Assembly (NCBI RefSeq): GCF_900102675.1 | Contig: NZ_FMYX01000011.1 | Coordinates: 62,001-126,000, forward strand | Direction: 5' to 3' | Length of the DNA stretch: 64,000 bases | Origin: Pseudomonas guariconensis | GTDB taxonomy: Bacteria > Pseudomonadota > Gammaproteobacteria > Pseudomonadales > Pseudomonadaceae | In this document: positions 54,554-62,911 of the stretch, in pieces | Position numbering within the stretch: position 1 is the stretch's first letter | Layout: the number at the start of each line of letters is the position of its first letter | Notes under the pieces: model-generated | Told to the model about the DNA's origin: nothing | Seen by the model: only the letters and a program-made list of their open reading frames with translations | Database searches by the model: none | Made by a program: the position numbers and the translations under genes

Positions 54554-55333
54554 ATGAGCAACATGAACCACGAACGTGTCCTCAGTGTGCACCACTGGAA
54601 CGACACTCTGTTCAGCTTCAAGTGCACCCGTGATCCGGGCCTGCGCTTCGAGAACGGTCAGTTCGTGATGATCGGCCTGCAACAGGACAACGGCCGTCCG
54701 CTCATGCGCGCCTATTCCATCGCTTCGCCTAACTGGGAAGAGCACCTGGAGTTCTTCAGCATCAAGGTGCCGGATGGCCCGCTGACCTCCCAGCTGCAGC
54801 ACTTGAAGGAAGGTGACGAGATCATCATCAGCAAGAAGCCCACCGGTACCCTGGTGCTCGACGACCTGAACCCGGGCAAGCACCTTTACCTGCTGAGCAC
54901 CGGCACCGGTCTGGCGCCGTTCATGAGCGTCATCCAGGATCCGGAAACCTACGAGCGCTTCGAAAAAGTGATCCTGGTTCACGGCGTGCGCTACGTCAAC
55001 GAAGTCGCCTACCGTGAGTTCATCACCGAGCACTTGCCACAGAACGAGTTCTTCGGCGAGGCAGTTCGCGACAAGCTGATCTACTACCCGACCGTGACCC
55101 GCGAGCCGTTCGAAAATCAGGGCCGTCTGACCGACCTGATGCGCAGCGGCAAGCTGTTCAGCGACATCGGCCTGCCGCCGATCAACCCACAAGACGACCG
55201 CGCCATGATCTGTGGTAGCCCGAGCATGCTCGACGAAACCGCCGAGGTTCTCGACAGCTTCGGTCTGAAGATCTCCCCACGCATGCGTGAGCCAGGTGAC
55301 TACCTGATCGAGCGTGCTTTCGTCGAAAAGTAA
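54554..55333 (+). CDS. fpr: Ferredoxin/flavodoxin-NADP+ reductase
   Basis: FAD enzyme that moves electrons between NADPH and ferredoxin (FdxA in this window is a likely partner). 259 aa. The FAD-binding RAYSIASPNWEEHLEF segment (RxYS motif, about 55-70) and the NADP site STGTGLAPFMSVI (about 115) are clear; the C-terminus ends in VEK. FinR-controlled oxidative-stress gene in P. putida. Confidence 0.95.
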   Translation: MSNMNHERVLSVHHWNDTLFSFKCTRDPGLRFENGQFVMIGLQQDNGRPLMRAYSIASPNWEEHLEFFSIKVPDGPLTSQLQHLKEGDEIIISKKPTGTLVLDDLNPGKHLYLLSTGTGLAPFMSVIQDPETYERFEKVILVHGVRYVNEVAYREFITEHLPQNEFFGEAVRDKLIYYPTVTREPFENQGRLTDLMRSGKLFSDIGLPPINPQDDRAMICGSPSMLDETAEVLDSFGLKISPRMREPGDYLIERAFVEK

Positions 55334-55351
55334 GACGAATCGCACAACGCA

Positions 55352-55380
55352 AAAACGCAGGCCATGGCCTGCGTTTTTTT
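55352..55380 (+). terminator. fpr terminator
   Basis: AACGCAGG/CCTGCGTT stem with a CCATGG centre, ending in seven T. It is followed by a nested hairpin (55386-55430: outer CGGAAAA/TTTTCCG, inner CCGGCGG/CCGCCGG) that can serve trmO on the other strand. Confidence 0.9.
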
Positions 55381-55385
55381 ATGTC

Positions 55386-55430
55386 CGGAAAACCGGTACT
55401 GCCGGCGGCTGCACCGCCGGGAATTTTCCG
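55386..55430 (-). terminator. Nested hairpin, likely trmO terminator
   Basis: Outer arms CGGAAAA/TTTTCCG and inner arms CCGGCGG/CCGCCGG with a CTGCA loop. It starts 7 bases beyond the minus-strand trmO stop. Confidence 0.55.
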
Positions 55431-55436
55431 AAAGGC

Positions 55437-56132
55437 TTAAGCGTCCGGTACGACTTCCAGAACACGGATCTGGTCTGGCTTCGGGTAGTGCCAGCGCACC
55501 TGGACATCCCAGAACTTCACCCCATACACCCGATCAGCTGGCGGTACCTGGTAAGCCGGGCGTGGGTCCTGCGCCAGGCACTGCTCGATCAGCTCGACCA
55601 ATGGCTCTCGAAGACGCAAGGCATGTGTATGGGCCTGGGGTAGGGCGGCCTCGCTCCAGGTCACGGCAATAGGTTCAGGCGCATCGCTGGCCATCTGGTT
55701 GGTTGCATCATCGATGCAGTCGGCGTAGGGCACATAAGGCTTGATGTCCAGTACCGGCGTCCCGTCGAGCAGGTCGATCCCCGACAGCAGCAGACGACCT
55801 GCCTCGACACCCTCCAGGCGCACCACTGACTGGCCGATACCATTGGGTCTGTGGGTGGCGCGGGTGGCGAACACGCCCATGCTCTTGTTGCCCCCTAGGC
55901 GCGGCGGGCGCACCTTTAGGCGGGGCTTGTCTTCCAGGGCCTGGTGGAACAGGAACAACAGCCAGACATGGCTGACCTGTTCGAGCCCGGCGACGGCATC
56001 ACCCTGGTCGAACGGGGGCAGCAGTTCCAGCACGCCACGTGCGGCGGGCGCAAGCTGCGGCTGGCGAGGTATGGCGAACTTCTCCTTGAAGCAGGAGCGG
56101 ACGATGCCAACCGGTGAGACCGTGTGTTGCAT
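55437..56132 (-). CDS. trmO: tRNA (t6A37-N6)-methyltransferase TrmO
   Basis: N6-methylates the t6A37 of certain tRNA-Thr with SAM. 231 aa from MQHTVSPVGIVRSCFKEKFA (cut here). The beta-barrel SAM-binding domain shows QPQLAPAARG, GLEQVSHVWLLFLFHQ and RATHRPNGIGQSVVRL; the C-terminal small domain ends in LEVVPDA. It follows the DUF1456 gene by 5 bases, so both are likely one transcript. Confidence 0.92.
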   Translation of the reverse strand: MQHTVSPVGIVRSCFKEKFAIPRQPQLAPAARGVLELLPPFDQGDAVAGLEQVSHVWLLFLFHQALEDKPRLKVRPPRLGGNKSMGVFATRATHRPNGIGQSVVRLEGVEAGRLLLSGIDLLDGTPVLDIKPYVPYADCIDDATNQMASDAPEPIAVTWSEAALPQAHTHALRLREPLVELIEQCLAQDPRPAYQVPPADRVYGVKFWDVQVRWHYPKPDQIRVLEVVPDA

Positions 56133-56137
56133 CGTGC

Positions 56138-56599
56138 TCAGCCACGCACACGCAGGGTCAGGCCCTTGAGAAAGTTGCGCAGCAGCTGGTCGCCACAAGG
56201 TCGGTAGTTGTCATGGCCGACCTTGCGGAACAGCGCGCTGAGTTCGGGTTTGGACACTGGGAAGTTGACCGACTTCAGAATTACGTGCAGGTCTTCCTCC
56301 TTGAGTTCGAAGGCCACGCGCAACTTCTTGAGGATGGTGTTATTGCTCACCGGGACTTCGATCGGTTGCGCCGGGCGGCTGTCATCGCGGCCTCGACGGT
56401 GAATCACCAACCCGTCGAGAAAATGCGCCATGACCCGTTCCGGGCAACGCACGTAGCCGGCTTCATCTTCTTTCTTCAAGTAGGTGGCGACCGCTTCGGG
56501 AGAAACTTCGAGGCCGGTCAGCCCAATGATCTCGGCCATTTGGGCATCGCTGACCTTGAGCATGTAGCGCAGGCTGCGCAGGACATCGTTGTGGTTCAT
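56138..56599 (-). CDS. DUF1456 (YehS-like) protein
   Basis: 153 aa made of two similar halves. The first has NHNDVLRSLRYMLKVSDAQM and the second SNNTILKKLRVAFELKEEDL, each followed by a segment ending in a FLDGLV or FLKGLT box. This fits the DUF1456 family, whose role is unknown. No membrane or signal segment is present. It lies just upstream of trmO in the same direction. Confidence 0.88.
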   Translation of the reverse strand: MNHNDVLRSLRYMLKVSDAQMAEIIGLTGLEVSPEAVATYLKKEDEAGYVRCPERVMAHFLDGLVIHRRGRDDSRPAQPIEVPVSNNTILKKLRVAFELKEEDLHVILKSVNFPVSKPELSALFRKVGHDNYRPCGDQLLRNFLKGLTLRVRG

Positions 56600-56692
56600 G
56601 GTGACAAATCCTGTTCAGGCGCCACGCCAGCAGTGGCGTGGCGATAATGCTAGGGGCAGTGTGGCCCGGTGCGGATACATTGCGTACAGGGC

Positions 56693-57403
56693 CTAGAAGC
56701 GTTCGTTGGTCGCCAGGTAGCGCCACTGCCCGGCGGGCAGCTTGCCCATGGACACCCCGCCCAGGCGGATACGGCGCATACCCAGCACCTTGAGTCCAAG
56801 GGCGGCGCACAAGGCGCCGATCTGCCCGGGCCGCGGATTCTTCAGGGCCAGGCGCAGATGGCTTTCGTTCTGCCAACTGGCCTTGGCCTTGGGCAGTTCC
56901 TGACCGCTGCGGGTGATGCCACGGGCAAGGCGCTGCAAGGCCTCTGCCGACGCCTGGCCTTCGACCTGGACGATGTACTCCTGCTCCATCCGATGAAGAT
57001 CGGCCTCGAGCTTGCGGGTGACTCGCCAGTCCTGGGTGTACAGCTGCATACCGGTTGCGCCGGGTTCCAGAGGCGCGACACAGGACAACCTGGCGAAGTG
57101 ACCATGCAGCGGGCGCACCGAAGGCGGATGGGCTTCGCTGAGGGTAGCCATGGTCATGCTGATGCGACCGCTCTCGGCGTCCTGACCAGCCGTTTGATTG
57201 AGCAGGAGCGTGACCGGTGGCAGTTGCTCGGCGCGTGCTCCCGGGAGCAGTGCAACCTGCTCGGTCCCGACCTTGTAGTGGGGTTGCTCGACCACGACGC
57301 CATCCACCGTGACCCAGCCGCCCTCGATGTACAGCTCGGCCTCGCGGCGGGAGCAACCAAGTTGCTCGATGAGGCGTTTGGAGAGGCGCAGGGGTTCTGA
57401 CAT
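56693..57403 (-). CDS. RsuA/RluF-family pseudouridine-synthase-like protein, likely inactive
   Basis: 236 aa. The N-terminal S4 RNA-binding domain (LSKRLIEQLGCSRREAELYI, about 6-25) is followed by a pseudouridine-synthase-like domain (about 60-230). The family's catalytic GRLDxxTxG is replaced by APLEPGATG near residue 118, so the catalytic Asp is Glu and the Arg is Pro. NRQIRRM is also replaced by PGQIGAL near 196. It may bind RNA without catalysis. The start MSEPLRL is preferred; a Met 5 codons upstream exists. Confidence 0.8.
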   Translation of the reverse strand: MSEPLRLSKRLIEQLGCSRREAELYIEGGWVTVDGVVVEQPHYKVGTEQVALLPGARAEQLPPVTLLLNQTAGQDAESGRISMTMATLSEAHPPSVRPLHGHFARLSCVAPLEPGATGMQLYTQDWRVTRKLEADLHRMEQEYIVQVEGQASAEALQRLARGITRSGQELPKAKASWQNESHLRLALKNPRPGQIGALCAALGLKVLGMRRIRLGGVSMGKLPAGQWRYLATNERF

Positions 57404-57527
57404 GAAGGCAATTCGCAAAATGAGGCAGGGAAGGCCGCCATTGTACCTCTCTGGACGATCTTGGGGCTGGGAATCTATGTCATTTACGCCATTTCAGGAG
57501 GGGCGTACGGCATCCTGCATCCAAAGC

Positions 57528-57986
57528 TCAAGAGCCTGTGCGAATCAGGGTCATGTGCAGTAAGGGATAGGGCTGACCTAGTCCATCGGTATCCGAACGC
57601 CCGGTGACTTCGAACCCTTCGTGCAGGTAGAACCCCAACGCCTGCGGGTTTTGCTCGTTGACATCCAGGCGCTCGGCATTGAGTTCGTCGACGGCATAGC
57701 GCAACAGCCGTTTGCCGATGCCCTGGCCACGGTATTCAGGGGCGACGAAGAGCATGTCCACCCGGCCATTGGCGACGCCGGCAAAACCAAGAATGCGCCT
57801 GGTGCTGTCCCTGCAGCAGACCAGCATCACGGCGTCCAGATAACGGCGTAGCACATGTTCGCGCAGCAGTACGATATAGGCATCGGGCATGAAGTCGTGG
57901 GTGGCGCGCACCGAGGCCTCCCAGATCCGCACCAGTTCCGGGTAGTCGCTCACATTTGGCGTTTGAAGCGTCAGTGCCGGTTGCAT
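57528..57986 (-). CDS. GNAT-family N-acetyltransferase
   Basis: 152 aa. The acetyl-CoA loop (R/Q)xxGxG/A is APEYRGQGIGKRLL (about 86-99), and the preceding VDMLFV strand is typical. The start MQPALTLQTPNVSDYPELV is chosen over a longer, unconserved frame. The acceptor substrate is not known. Between it and rimO lies the rimO terminator. Confidence 0.85.
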   Translation of the reverse strand: MQPALTLQTPNVSDYPELVRIWEASVRATHDFMPDAYIVLLREHVLRRYLDAVMLVCCRDSTRRILGFAGVANGRVDMLFVAPEYRGQGIGKRLLRYAVDELNAERLDVNEQNPQALGFYLHEGFEVTGRSDTDGLGQPYPLLHMTLIRTGS

Positions 57987-58025
57987 CGCATTGCTCCTGC
58001 TGGGTCCTGAGGAAAACATAGATGC

Positions 58026-58054
58026 AAAAAAAAGCCCCGCCAGTGGCGGGGCTT
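58026..58054 (-). terminator. rimO terminator
   Basis: A perfect 10-bp stem (AAGCCCCGCC/GGCGGGGCTT, loop AGT) with an A8 run on the plus strand, which is a T8 tail for minus-strand rimO. It lies 24 bases beyond its stop. Confidence 0.93.
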
Positions 58055-58077
58055 GATCGGGGCTGACCTGAGGAGGC

Positions 58078-59409
58078 TCAGATCGGTTCTGCCCACATGT
58101 CGTATTCGTCGGCATCGACGATGCGGCAGCGCACCTTGTCGCCTGGCTTGAAGCCATGATCGCCATCGATGAACACGCTGCCGTCGATTTCCGGGGCATC
58201 GAAGAAGCTGCGGCCAACCGAGCCCTGCTCCTCGACTTCGTCGATCAGCACGTCGATTTCCTTGCCGATGCGCAGTTGCAGGCGTGCGGCGCTGATGGCC
58301 TGCTGGTGGGCCATGAAGCGGTCCCAGCGCTCCTGCTTGATTTCGTCCGGGACTTCTTCCAGGCCCAGATCGTTGGCCGGGGCGCCTTCGACCGGCGAGT
58401 ACTGGAAGCAGCCGACGCGATCGAGCTGGGCTTCGGTCAGCCAGTCGAGCAGGTATTGGAAGTCTTCTTCGGTTTCACCGGGGAAGCCGACGATGAAGGT
58501 GGAGCGGATCACCAGCTCAGGGCACTGCTCGCGCCAGCTCTTGATGCGGGCCAGGGTACGGTCTTCGAAGGCCGGACGCTTCATGGCCTTGAGCACCTTG
58601 GGGCTGGCGTGCTGGAAGGGAATGTCCAGGTACGGCAGGATCTTGCCGGCGGCCATCAGGGGGATCACGTCGTCGACGTTCGGGTATGGGTAGACATAAT
58701 GCAGGCGCACCCAGGCACCGAGGCTGCTCAGGGCCTCGCACAACTCGAGCATGCGGGTCTTGACCGGGCGACCGTTCCAGAAATCGGTCTTGTACTTGAC
58801 GTCCACACCGTAGGCGCTGGTGTCCTGAGAGATCACCAGGATTTCCTTGACGCCGGCCTTGACCAGGCGCTCGGCCTCGCTCAGCACTTCGCCGACCGGG
58901 CGGCTAACCAATTTGCCGCGCATCGACGGGATGATGCAGAAGCTGCAGCTGTGGTTGCAGCCTTCGGAAATCTTCAGGTAGGCGTAGTGACGTGGGGTCA
59001 GCTTGACGCCTTGGGGCGGGACCAGATCGATCAGCGGGTTATGGTCCTGACGCGGTGGAACCACTTCGTGTACGGCATTGACTACCTGCTCGTACTGTTG
59101 CGGGCCGCTGACCGACAGCACGCTCGGGTGCACGTCGCGGATATTGCCTTCCTCGACACCCATGCAACCGGTGACGATGACCTTGCCGTTTTCCTTGATC
59201 GCCTCGCCGATCACCTCCAGGGACTCGGCCTTGGCGCTGTCGATGAAGCCGCAGGTGTTGACCACCACCACGTCGGCGTCCTCGTAGGTAGGCACGACTT
59301 CATAGCCTTCCATGCGCAGCTGGGTCAGGATGCGCTCGGAGTCAACGAGAGCCTTGGGGCAACCCAGGCTGACGAAACCGACCTTCGGGGTGGCGGGAGT
59401 GGTGGACAT
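58078..59409 (-). CDS. rimO: Ribosomal protein S12 methylthiotransferase RimO
   Basis: Radical-SAM enzyme that thiomethylates Asp89 of ribosomal protein S12. 443 aa. The N-terminal UPF0004 domain holds the second iron-sulphur site (VSLGCPKALVD, VVNTCGFIDSA, VTGCMG). The radical-SAM Cys triad is in CNHSCSFC (CX3CX2C, about 154-161). A C-terminal TRAM domain ends in DEYDMWAEPI. The start MSTTPATPKVGFVSLG is preferred. Confidence 0.97.
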   Translation of the reverse strand: MSTTPATPKVGFVSLGCPKALVDSERILTQLRMEGYEVVPTYEDADVVVVNTCGFIDSAKAESLEVIGEAIKENGKVIVTGCMGVEEGNIRDVHPSVLSVSGPQQYEQVVNAVHEVVPPRQDHNPLIDLVPPQGVKLTPRHYAYLKISEGCNHSCSFCIIPSMRGKLVSRPVGEVLSEAERLVKAGVKEILVISQDTSAYGVDVKYKTDFWNGRPVKTRMLELCEALSSLGAWVRLHYVYPYPNVDDVIPLMAAGKILPYLDIPFQHASPKVLKAMKRPAFEDRTLARIKSWREQCPELVIRSTFIVGFPGETEEDFQYLLDWLTEAQLDRVGCFQYSPVEGAPANDLGLEEVPDEIKQERWDRFMAHQQAISAARLQLRIGKEIDVLIDEVEEQGSVGRSFFDAPEIDGSVFIDGDHGFKPGDKVRCRIVDADEYDMWAEPI

Positions 59410-59644
59410 GGCTAACCTCGGTATTGAAGACAGATCGCCCAGCCGCTGACGGGGGCGATACTGATGGGCGCTTTTGGCGCCTCTGATCAAAAAGTGCGCA
59501 ATTCTAGCGAGCGCAAGGTCGCTTTACCAGCAGAAATACGACGAACGCTGCGCTATGCTTCGCGCCGTTGCGCGGGGGCATTCGGGATGGCTCGGCGCGG
59601 GTGCAACTCAAATGGGTCTAGAAGGCCTTCTGCGGGAGTGGTCG

Positions 59645-61543
59645 ATGGTTCAGGCAAGCAGTCACGCCGAAGGTGGGCAGGGGGCGACACGCTCGCTGGG
59701 CCTGCTCGTAGCAGCTGTTGGGGTGGTGTATGGCGATATCGGTACCAGCCCGCTGTACACCCTCAAAGAGGTCTTCACCGGGGGGTATGGGGTACAGGTC
59801 AACCATGATGGCGTGCTGGGCATCCTGTCGCTGATTCTGTGGTCGCTGTTGTGGGTGGTTTCGTTCAAGTACGTGATGTTCATCCTGCGTGCCGATAACC
59901 AGGGGGAAGGCGGCACGATGGCATTGACCGCACTGGCGCGCCGGGCGACGGCCAATTACCCGAAGCTCAGGGCGCTAATGGTCGGTTGCGGTCTGGTCGG
60001 TGCCTCGTTGTTCTACGGTGACAGCATGATCACCCCGGCGGTGTCGGTGCTTTCGGCGGTTGAGGGCATGGGGCTTGCCTTCGACGGAATCGATCATTGG
60101 GTGGTGCCGGTGTCGCTGGTGGTGCTGGTGGCATTGTTCCTGGTGCAGAAGCATGGCACCGAGAAAATCGGCAAGCTGTTCGGGCCGATCATGGTCACTT
60201 GGTTCGTGGTGCTGGGGGCGCTCGGGGTGCATGGCATCGCGCAGAGCCCGGAAGTGCTCAAGGCGTTCAATCCGGGCTGGGCGCTGAACTTCTTCATCGT
60301 TCACCCGGGCATGGGCGTGGCGATCCTCGGGGCGGTGGTACTGGCGCTGACCGGTGCCGAGGCGCTGTATGCCGACATGGGGCATTTTGGCCGCAAACCG
60401 ATTGCTCGGGCCTGGTTCGCACTGGTGCTGCCGGCCTTGGTACTCAACTATTTCGGACAGGGCGCGATGCTGCTGCAAAACCCGGAAGCGGCGCGCAACC
60501 CCTTCTACCTGCTGGCGCCGGGCTGGGCACTGTTGCCGCTGGTGGGGCTGGCCACGCTGGCGACGGTGATCGCTTCCCAGGCGGTGATTTCCGGGGCCTT
60601 TTCCCTGACCCGCCAGGCCATCCAGCTTGGCTACATCCCGCGGATGCAGATCCAGCACACTTCAAGCGACGAGCAAGGGCAGATCTACATCAGTGCGGTG
60701 AACTGGACCTTGATGGTCGGCGTCGTGTTGCTGGTGATCGGCTTCGAGTCGTCGGGCGCATTGGCCGCAGCCTATGGCGTTGCGGTGACCGGCACCATGT
60801 TGATGACCACCATCCTGGTGTCGGCAGTGATGCTGCTGCTGTGGAAGTGGCCACCGGTGCTGGCGGTGCCGATTCTGTTGGGTTTCCTGTTTGTCGATGG
60901 ATTGTTCTTCGCCGCCAACGTGCCGAAGATCGTGCAGGGCGGCGCGTTCCCTGTGCTGGCGGGGATCGTGCTGTTCGTACTGATGAGTACCTGGAAGCGC
61001 GGTAAACAGATTCTGGTGGACCGTATCGACGAGGGAGCCCTGCCGTTGCCCGTGTTCATCAGCAGTATCCGCGTACAGCCGCCACATCGCGTCGAGGGCA
61101 CGGCGGTGTTTCTCACTGCGCGGGCAGACGCTGTGCCCCATGCGCTGTTGCACAACATGCTGCATAACCAGGTGCTGCACAGCCAGGTAGTGCTGTTGAC
61201 GGTGGTCAGTGAGGATCGGCCGCGGGTGCCGGAGCACGAGCGCTTTGAAGTGGAGGCCTATGGTGATGGGTTCTTCCGCGTTCTGCTGCACTTTGGCTTC
61301 ATGGATGAACCGGACGTGCCGGCGGCGCTGAAGCTGTGCCACCTGGACGGACTCGATTTCAGCCCGATGCGTACCACCTACTTCCTCAGCCGCGAGACAG
61401 TGATCGCCTCGCGCCTGGAGGGCATGGCGCGCTGGCGTGGCAACCTGTTCGCGTTCCTGCTCAAGAATGCCAACGGTAATCTTCGGTTCTTCAACCTGCC
61501 GCTGAACCGGGTGATCGAATTGGGAACGCAGGTCGAGATCTGA
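59645..61543 (+). CDS. kup: Potassium uptake protein Kup
   Basis: Proton-coupled K+ importer, 632 aa from MVQASSHAEGGQGATRSLG. Twelve hydrophobic segments fill about 20-455. The signature VYGDIGTSPLYTLKEVF is at about 28-44, GEGGTMAL and the YGDSMITPAVSVLSAVEG segment follow. A cytoplasmic C-terminal domain of about 170 residues ends in RVIELGTQVEI. A GGGAG site precedes the ATG; longer in-frame extensions are not family-like. Confidence 0.96.
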   Translation: MVQASSHAEGGQGATRSLGLLVAAVGVVYGDIGTSPLYTLKEVFTGGYGVQVNHDGVLGILSLILWSLLWVVSFKYVMFILRADNQGEGGTMALTALARRATANYPKLRALMVGCGLVGASLFYGDSMITPAVSVLSAVEGMGLAFDGIDHWVVPVSLVVLVALFLVQKHGTEKIGKLFGPIMVTWFVVLGALGVHGIAQSPEVLKAFNPGWALNFFIVHPGMGVAILGAVVLALTGAEALYADMGHFGRKPIARAWFALVLPALVLNYFGQGAMLLQNPEAARNPFYLLAPGWALLPLVGLATLATVIASQAVISGAFSLTRQAIQLGYIPRMQIQHTSSDEQGQIYISAVNWTLMVGVVLLVIGFESSGALAAAYGVAVTGTMLMTTILVSAVMLLLWKWPPVLAVPILLGFLFVDGLFFAANVPKIVQGGAFPVLAGIVLFVLMSTWKRGKQILVDRIDEGALPLPVFISSIRVQPPHRVEGTAVFLTARADAVPHALLHNMLHNQVLHSQVVLLTVVSEDRPRVPEHERFEVEAYGDGFFRVLLHFGFMDEPDVPAALKLCHLDGLDFSPMRTTYFLSRETVIASRLEGMARWRGNLFAFLLKNANGNLRFFNLPLNRVIELGTQVEI

Positions 61544-61563
61544 TTCCCAGGGGCATTCGGACA

Positions 61564-61592
61564 GCTGATCGCAGGGCAAGCCCGTGATCAGC
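61564..61592. terminator. Convergent hairpin between kup and acvB
   Basis: GCTGATC/GATCAGC outer and GGGC/GCCC inner stems lie between the kup stop and the acvB stop. It can serve both strands; T-tracts are absent. Confidence 0.5.
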
Positions 61593-61618
61593 CGTCCGAG
61601 GCGGCCCGCAGGCTTATT

Positions 61619-62911
61619 TCAGTTCTGTTCCGCCACGCTGGACTTCCCCTGGCGCGTCTCGATCTCGCTGATCAGGCGCTTGGCCAGGGCTGGATAGTTC
61701 TCGTCGAAGTGATGCCCGCCAGGCAGCTTCAGGCGTTCACCGACTGCGGTCTTGTCGGTGCACCCACTTTCATCGGTCTCCTCGACACCATAGACGCACA
61801 CCACCTTGGGCGCTGGCAGCTTGGCCATTTCCGGGCCGGTTGGGGCTTCCTGACCTTCCTTGCCCAACCAGCCCTCGACCTCGATCTCGAAGCTGCCGCT
61901 GCGGGCAAACGCCAGCAAGATCACGGCATCGATCCGCTGTTTGTCTTCATCCGGCAGGCGGTTGTAGATCGCCGGCAGCACGTCGGCGCCGAAGGAGTAG
62001 CCGGTGAGCACGAAACGCTTGGTGCCCCATTTCTGGCGATAGTGCTGCATCAGCTCAGAGAGGTCGGCGGCGCTCTGTTCCGGCGTCTTGTGCTGCCAGT
62101 AGTAGCGCAGCGTATCGATCCCTACGACCGGATAACCGAGCTTGGCCATTTCGCCGGCGACGTCGCGGTCCAGGTCACGCCAGCCGCCATCCCCGGAGAG
62201 GAACAGGGTGACGGTGTCGGTGGTCTGCCCGGCGGGGACCTCAACTACCGGAATGCTCAGTGCATTGCCGTCCTTGCCGATCAGGGCCTGGGTCAGTTGA
62301 GCTTTGAGCACCTGGGGCAGGTGAATGTCGTAGTCGGCGATGCTCGTCTCGGCGTTCGCCTGGTCGCGCACGAATGCGGCACTGGCATCGTCGGGGTTGT
62401 CATTCCACGCTACGTTCCAATGGCCGTGGGCGGCGGATTTGGGCAGGGGCTGGCAACCGGGCTGTTCGAGGGTGAAGTCCACGGAGATGGCGCGGGCCTT
62501 GTCATCGCTCTGGGTGGCCAGCCATCGCCAGGCCTGCGCAGCGCCAGGGCCGATTCCAGCCACCAAGTTCGGCGGTGCGGCCAGCTCGCCCATGGCCTGG
62601 TCGAGTGCGCGCTGCTGCTTGACGCAGTCGCCAGGCGGCAGAAGCACCTGGACCAGCTGGGCCTCGCCGGCCTGGCTCAGGTCCAGCAATTGTTTGTCGC
62701 TGAGCGCCTGGTCCTGGGGCACGGCAATGGCCACGTGGGCCTTGGCGTGTACGCCCGGTATGGCGCGGACCAGGCTGCTGCCGTCGCCCAGGGTCAGGTG
62801 TTCCAGGCGGGCCTCGGGCGCTGGGCGGGTCCACAGCCAGAAGGCCGCGGCACCGGCCAGCAAGGCCAGGAGCAGGGCGCCGGTCAGGTAAAGCCAATAG
62901 CGTCGGATCAT
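61619..62911 (-). CDS. acvB: AcvB/VirJ-family alpha/beta hydrolase, likely aminoacyl-lipid hydrolase
   Basis: 430 aa, periplasmic with an N-terminal membrane anchor (LYLTGALLLALLAGAAAFWLW). The C-terminal VirJ domain has VTLFLSGDGGWRDLDRDVA, the nucleophile elbow LTGYSFGADVLPAIY (Ser about 325) and the catalytic His in LPGGHHFDENY. It is the downstream partner of mprF, and the P. aeruginosa PA0919 relative is known to hydrolyse alanyl-phosphatidylglycerol. The start overlaps the mprF stop by ATGA. Confidence 0.9.
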   Translation of the reverse strand: MIRRYWLYLTGALLLALLAGAAAFWLWTRPAPEARLEHLTLGDGSSLVRAIPGVHAKAHVAIAVPQDQALSDKQLLDLSQAGEAQLVQVLLPPGDCVKQQRALDQAMGELAAPPNLVAGIGPGAAQAWRWLATQSDDKARAISVDFTLEQPGCQPLPKSAAHGHWNVAWNDNPDDASAAFVRDQANAETSIADYDIHLPQVLKAQLTQALIGKDGNALSIPVVEVPAGQTTDTVTLFLSGDGGWRDLDRDVAGEMAKLGYPVVGIDTLRYYWQHKTPEQSAADLSELMQHYRQKWGTKRFVLTGYSFGADVLPAIYNRLPDEDKQRIDAVILLAFARSGSFEIEVEGWLGKEGQEAPTGPEMAKLPAPKVVCVYGVEETDESGCTDKTAVGERLKLPGGHHFDENYPALAKRLISEIETRQGKSSVAEQN

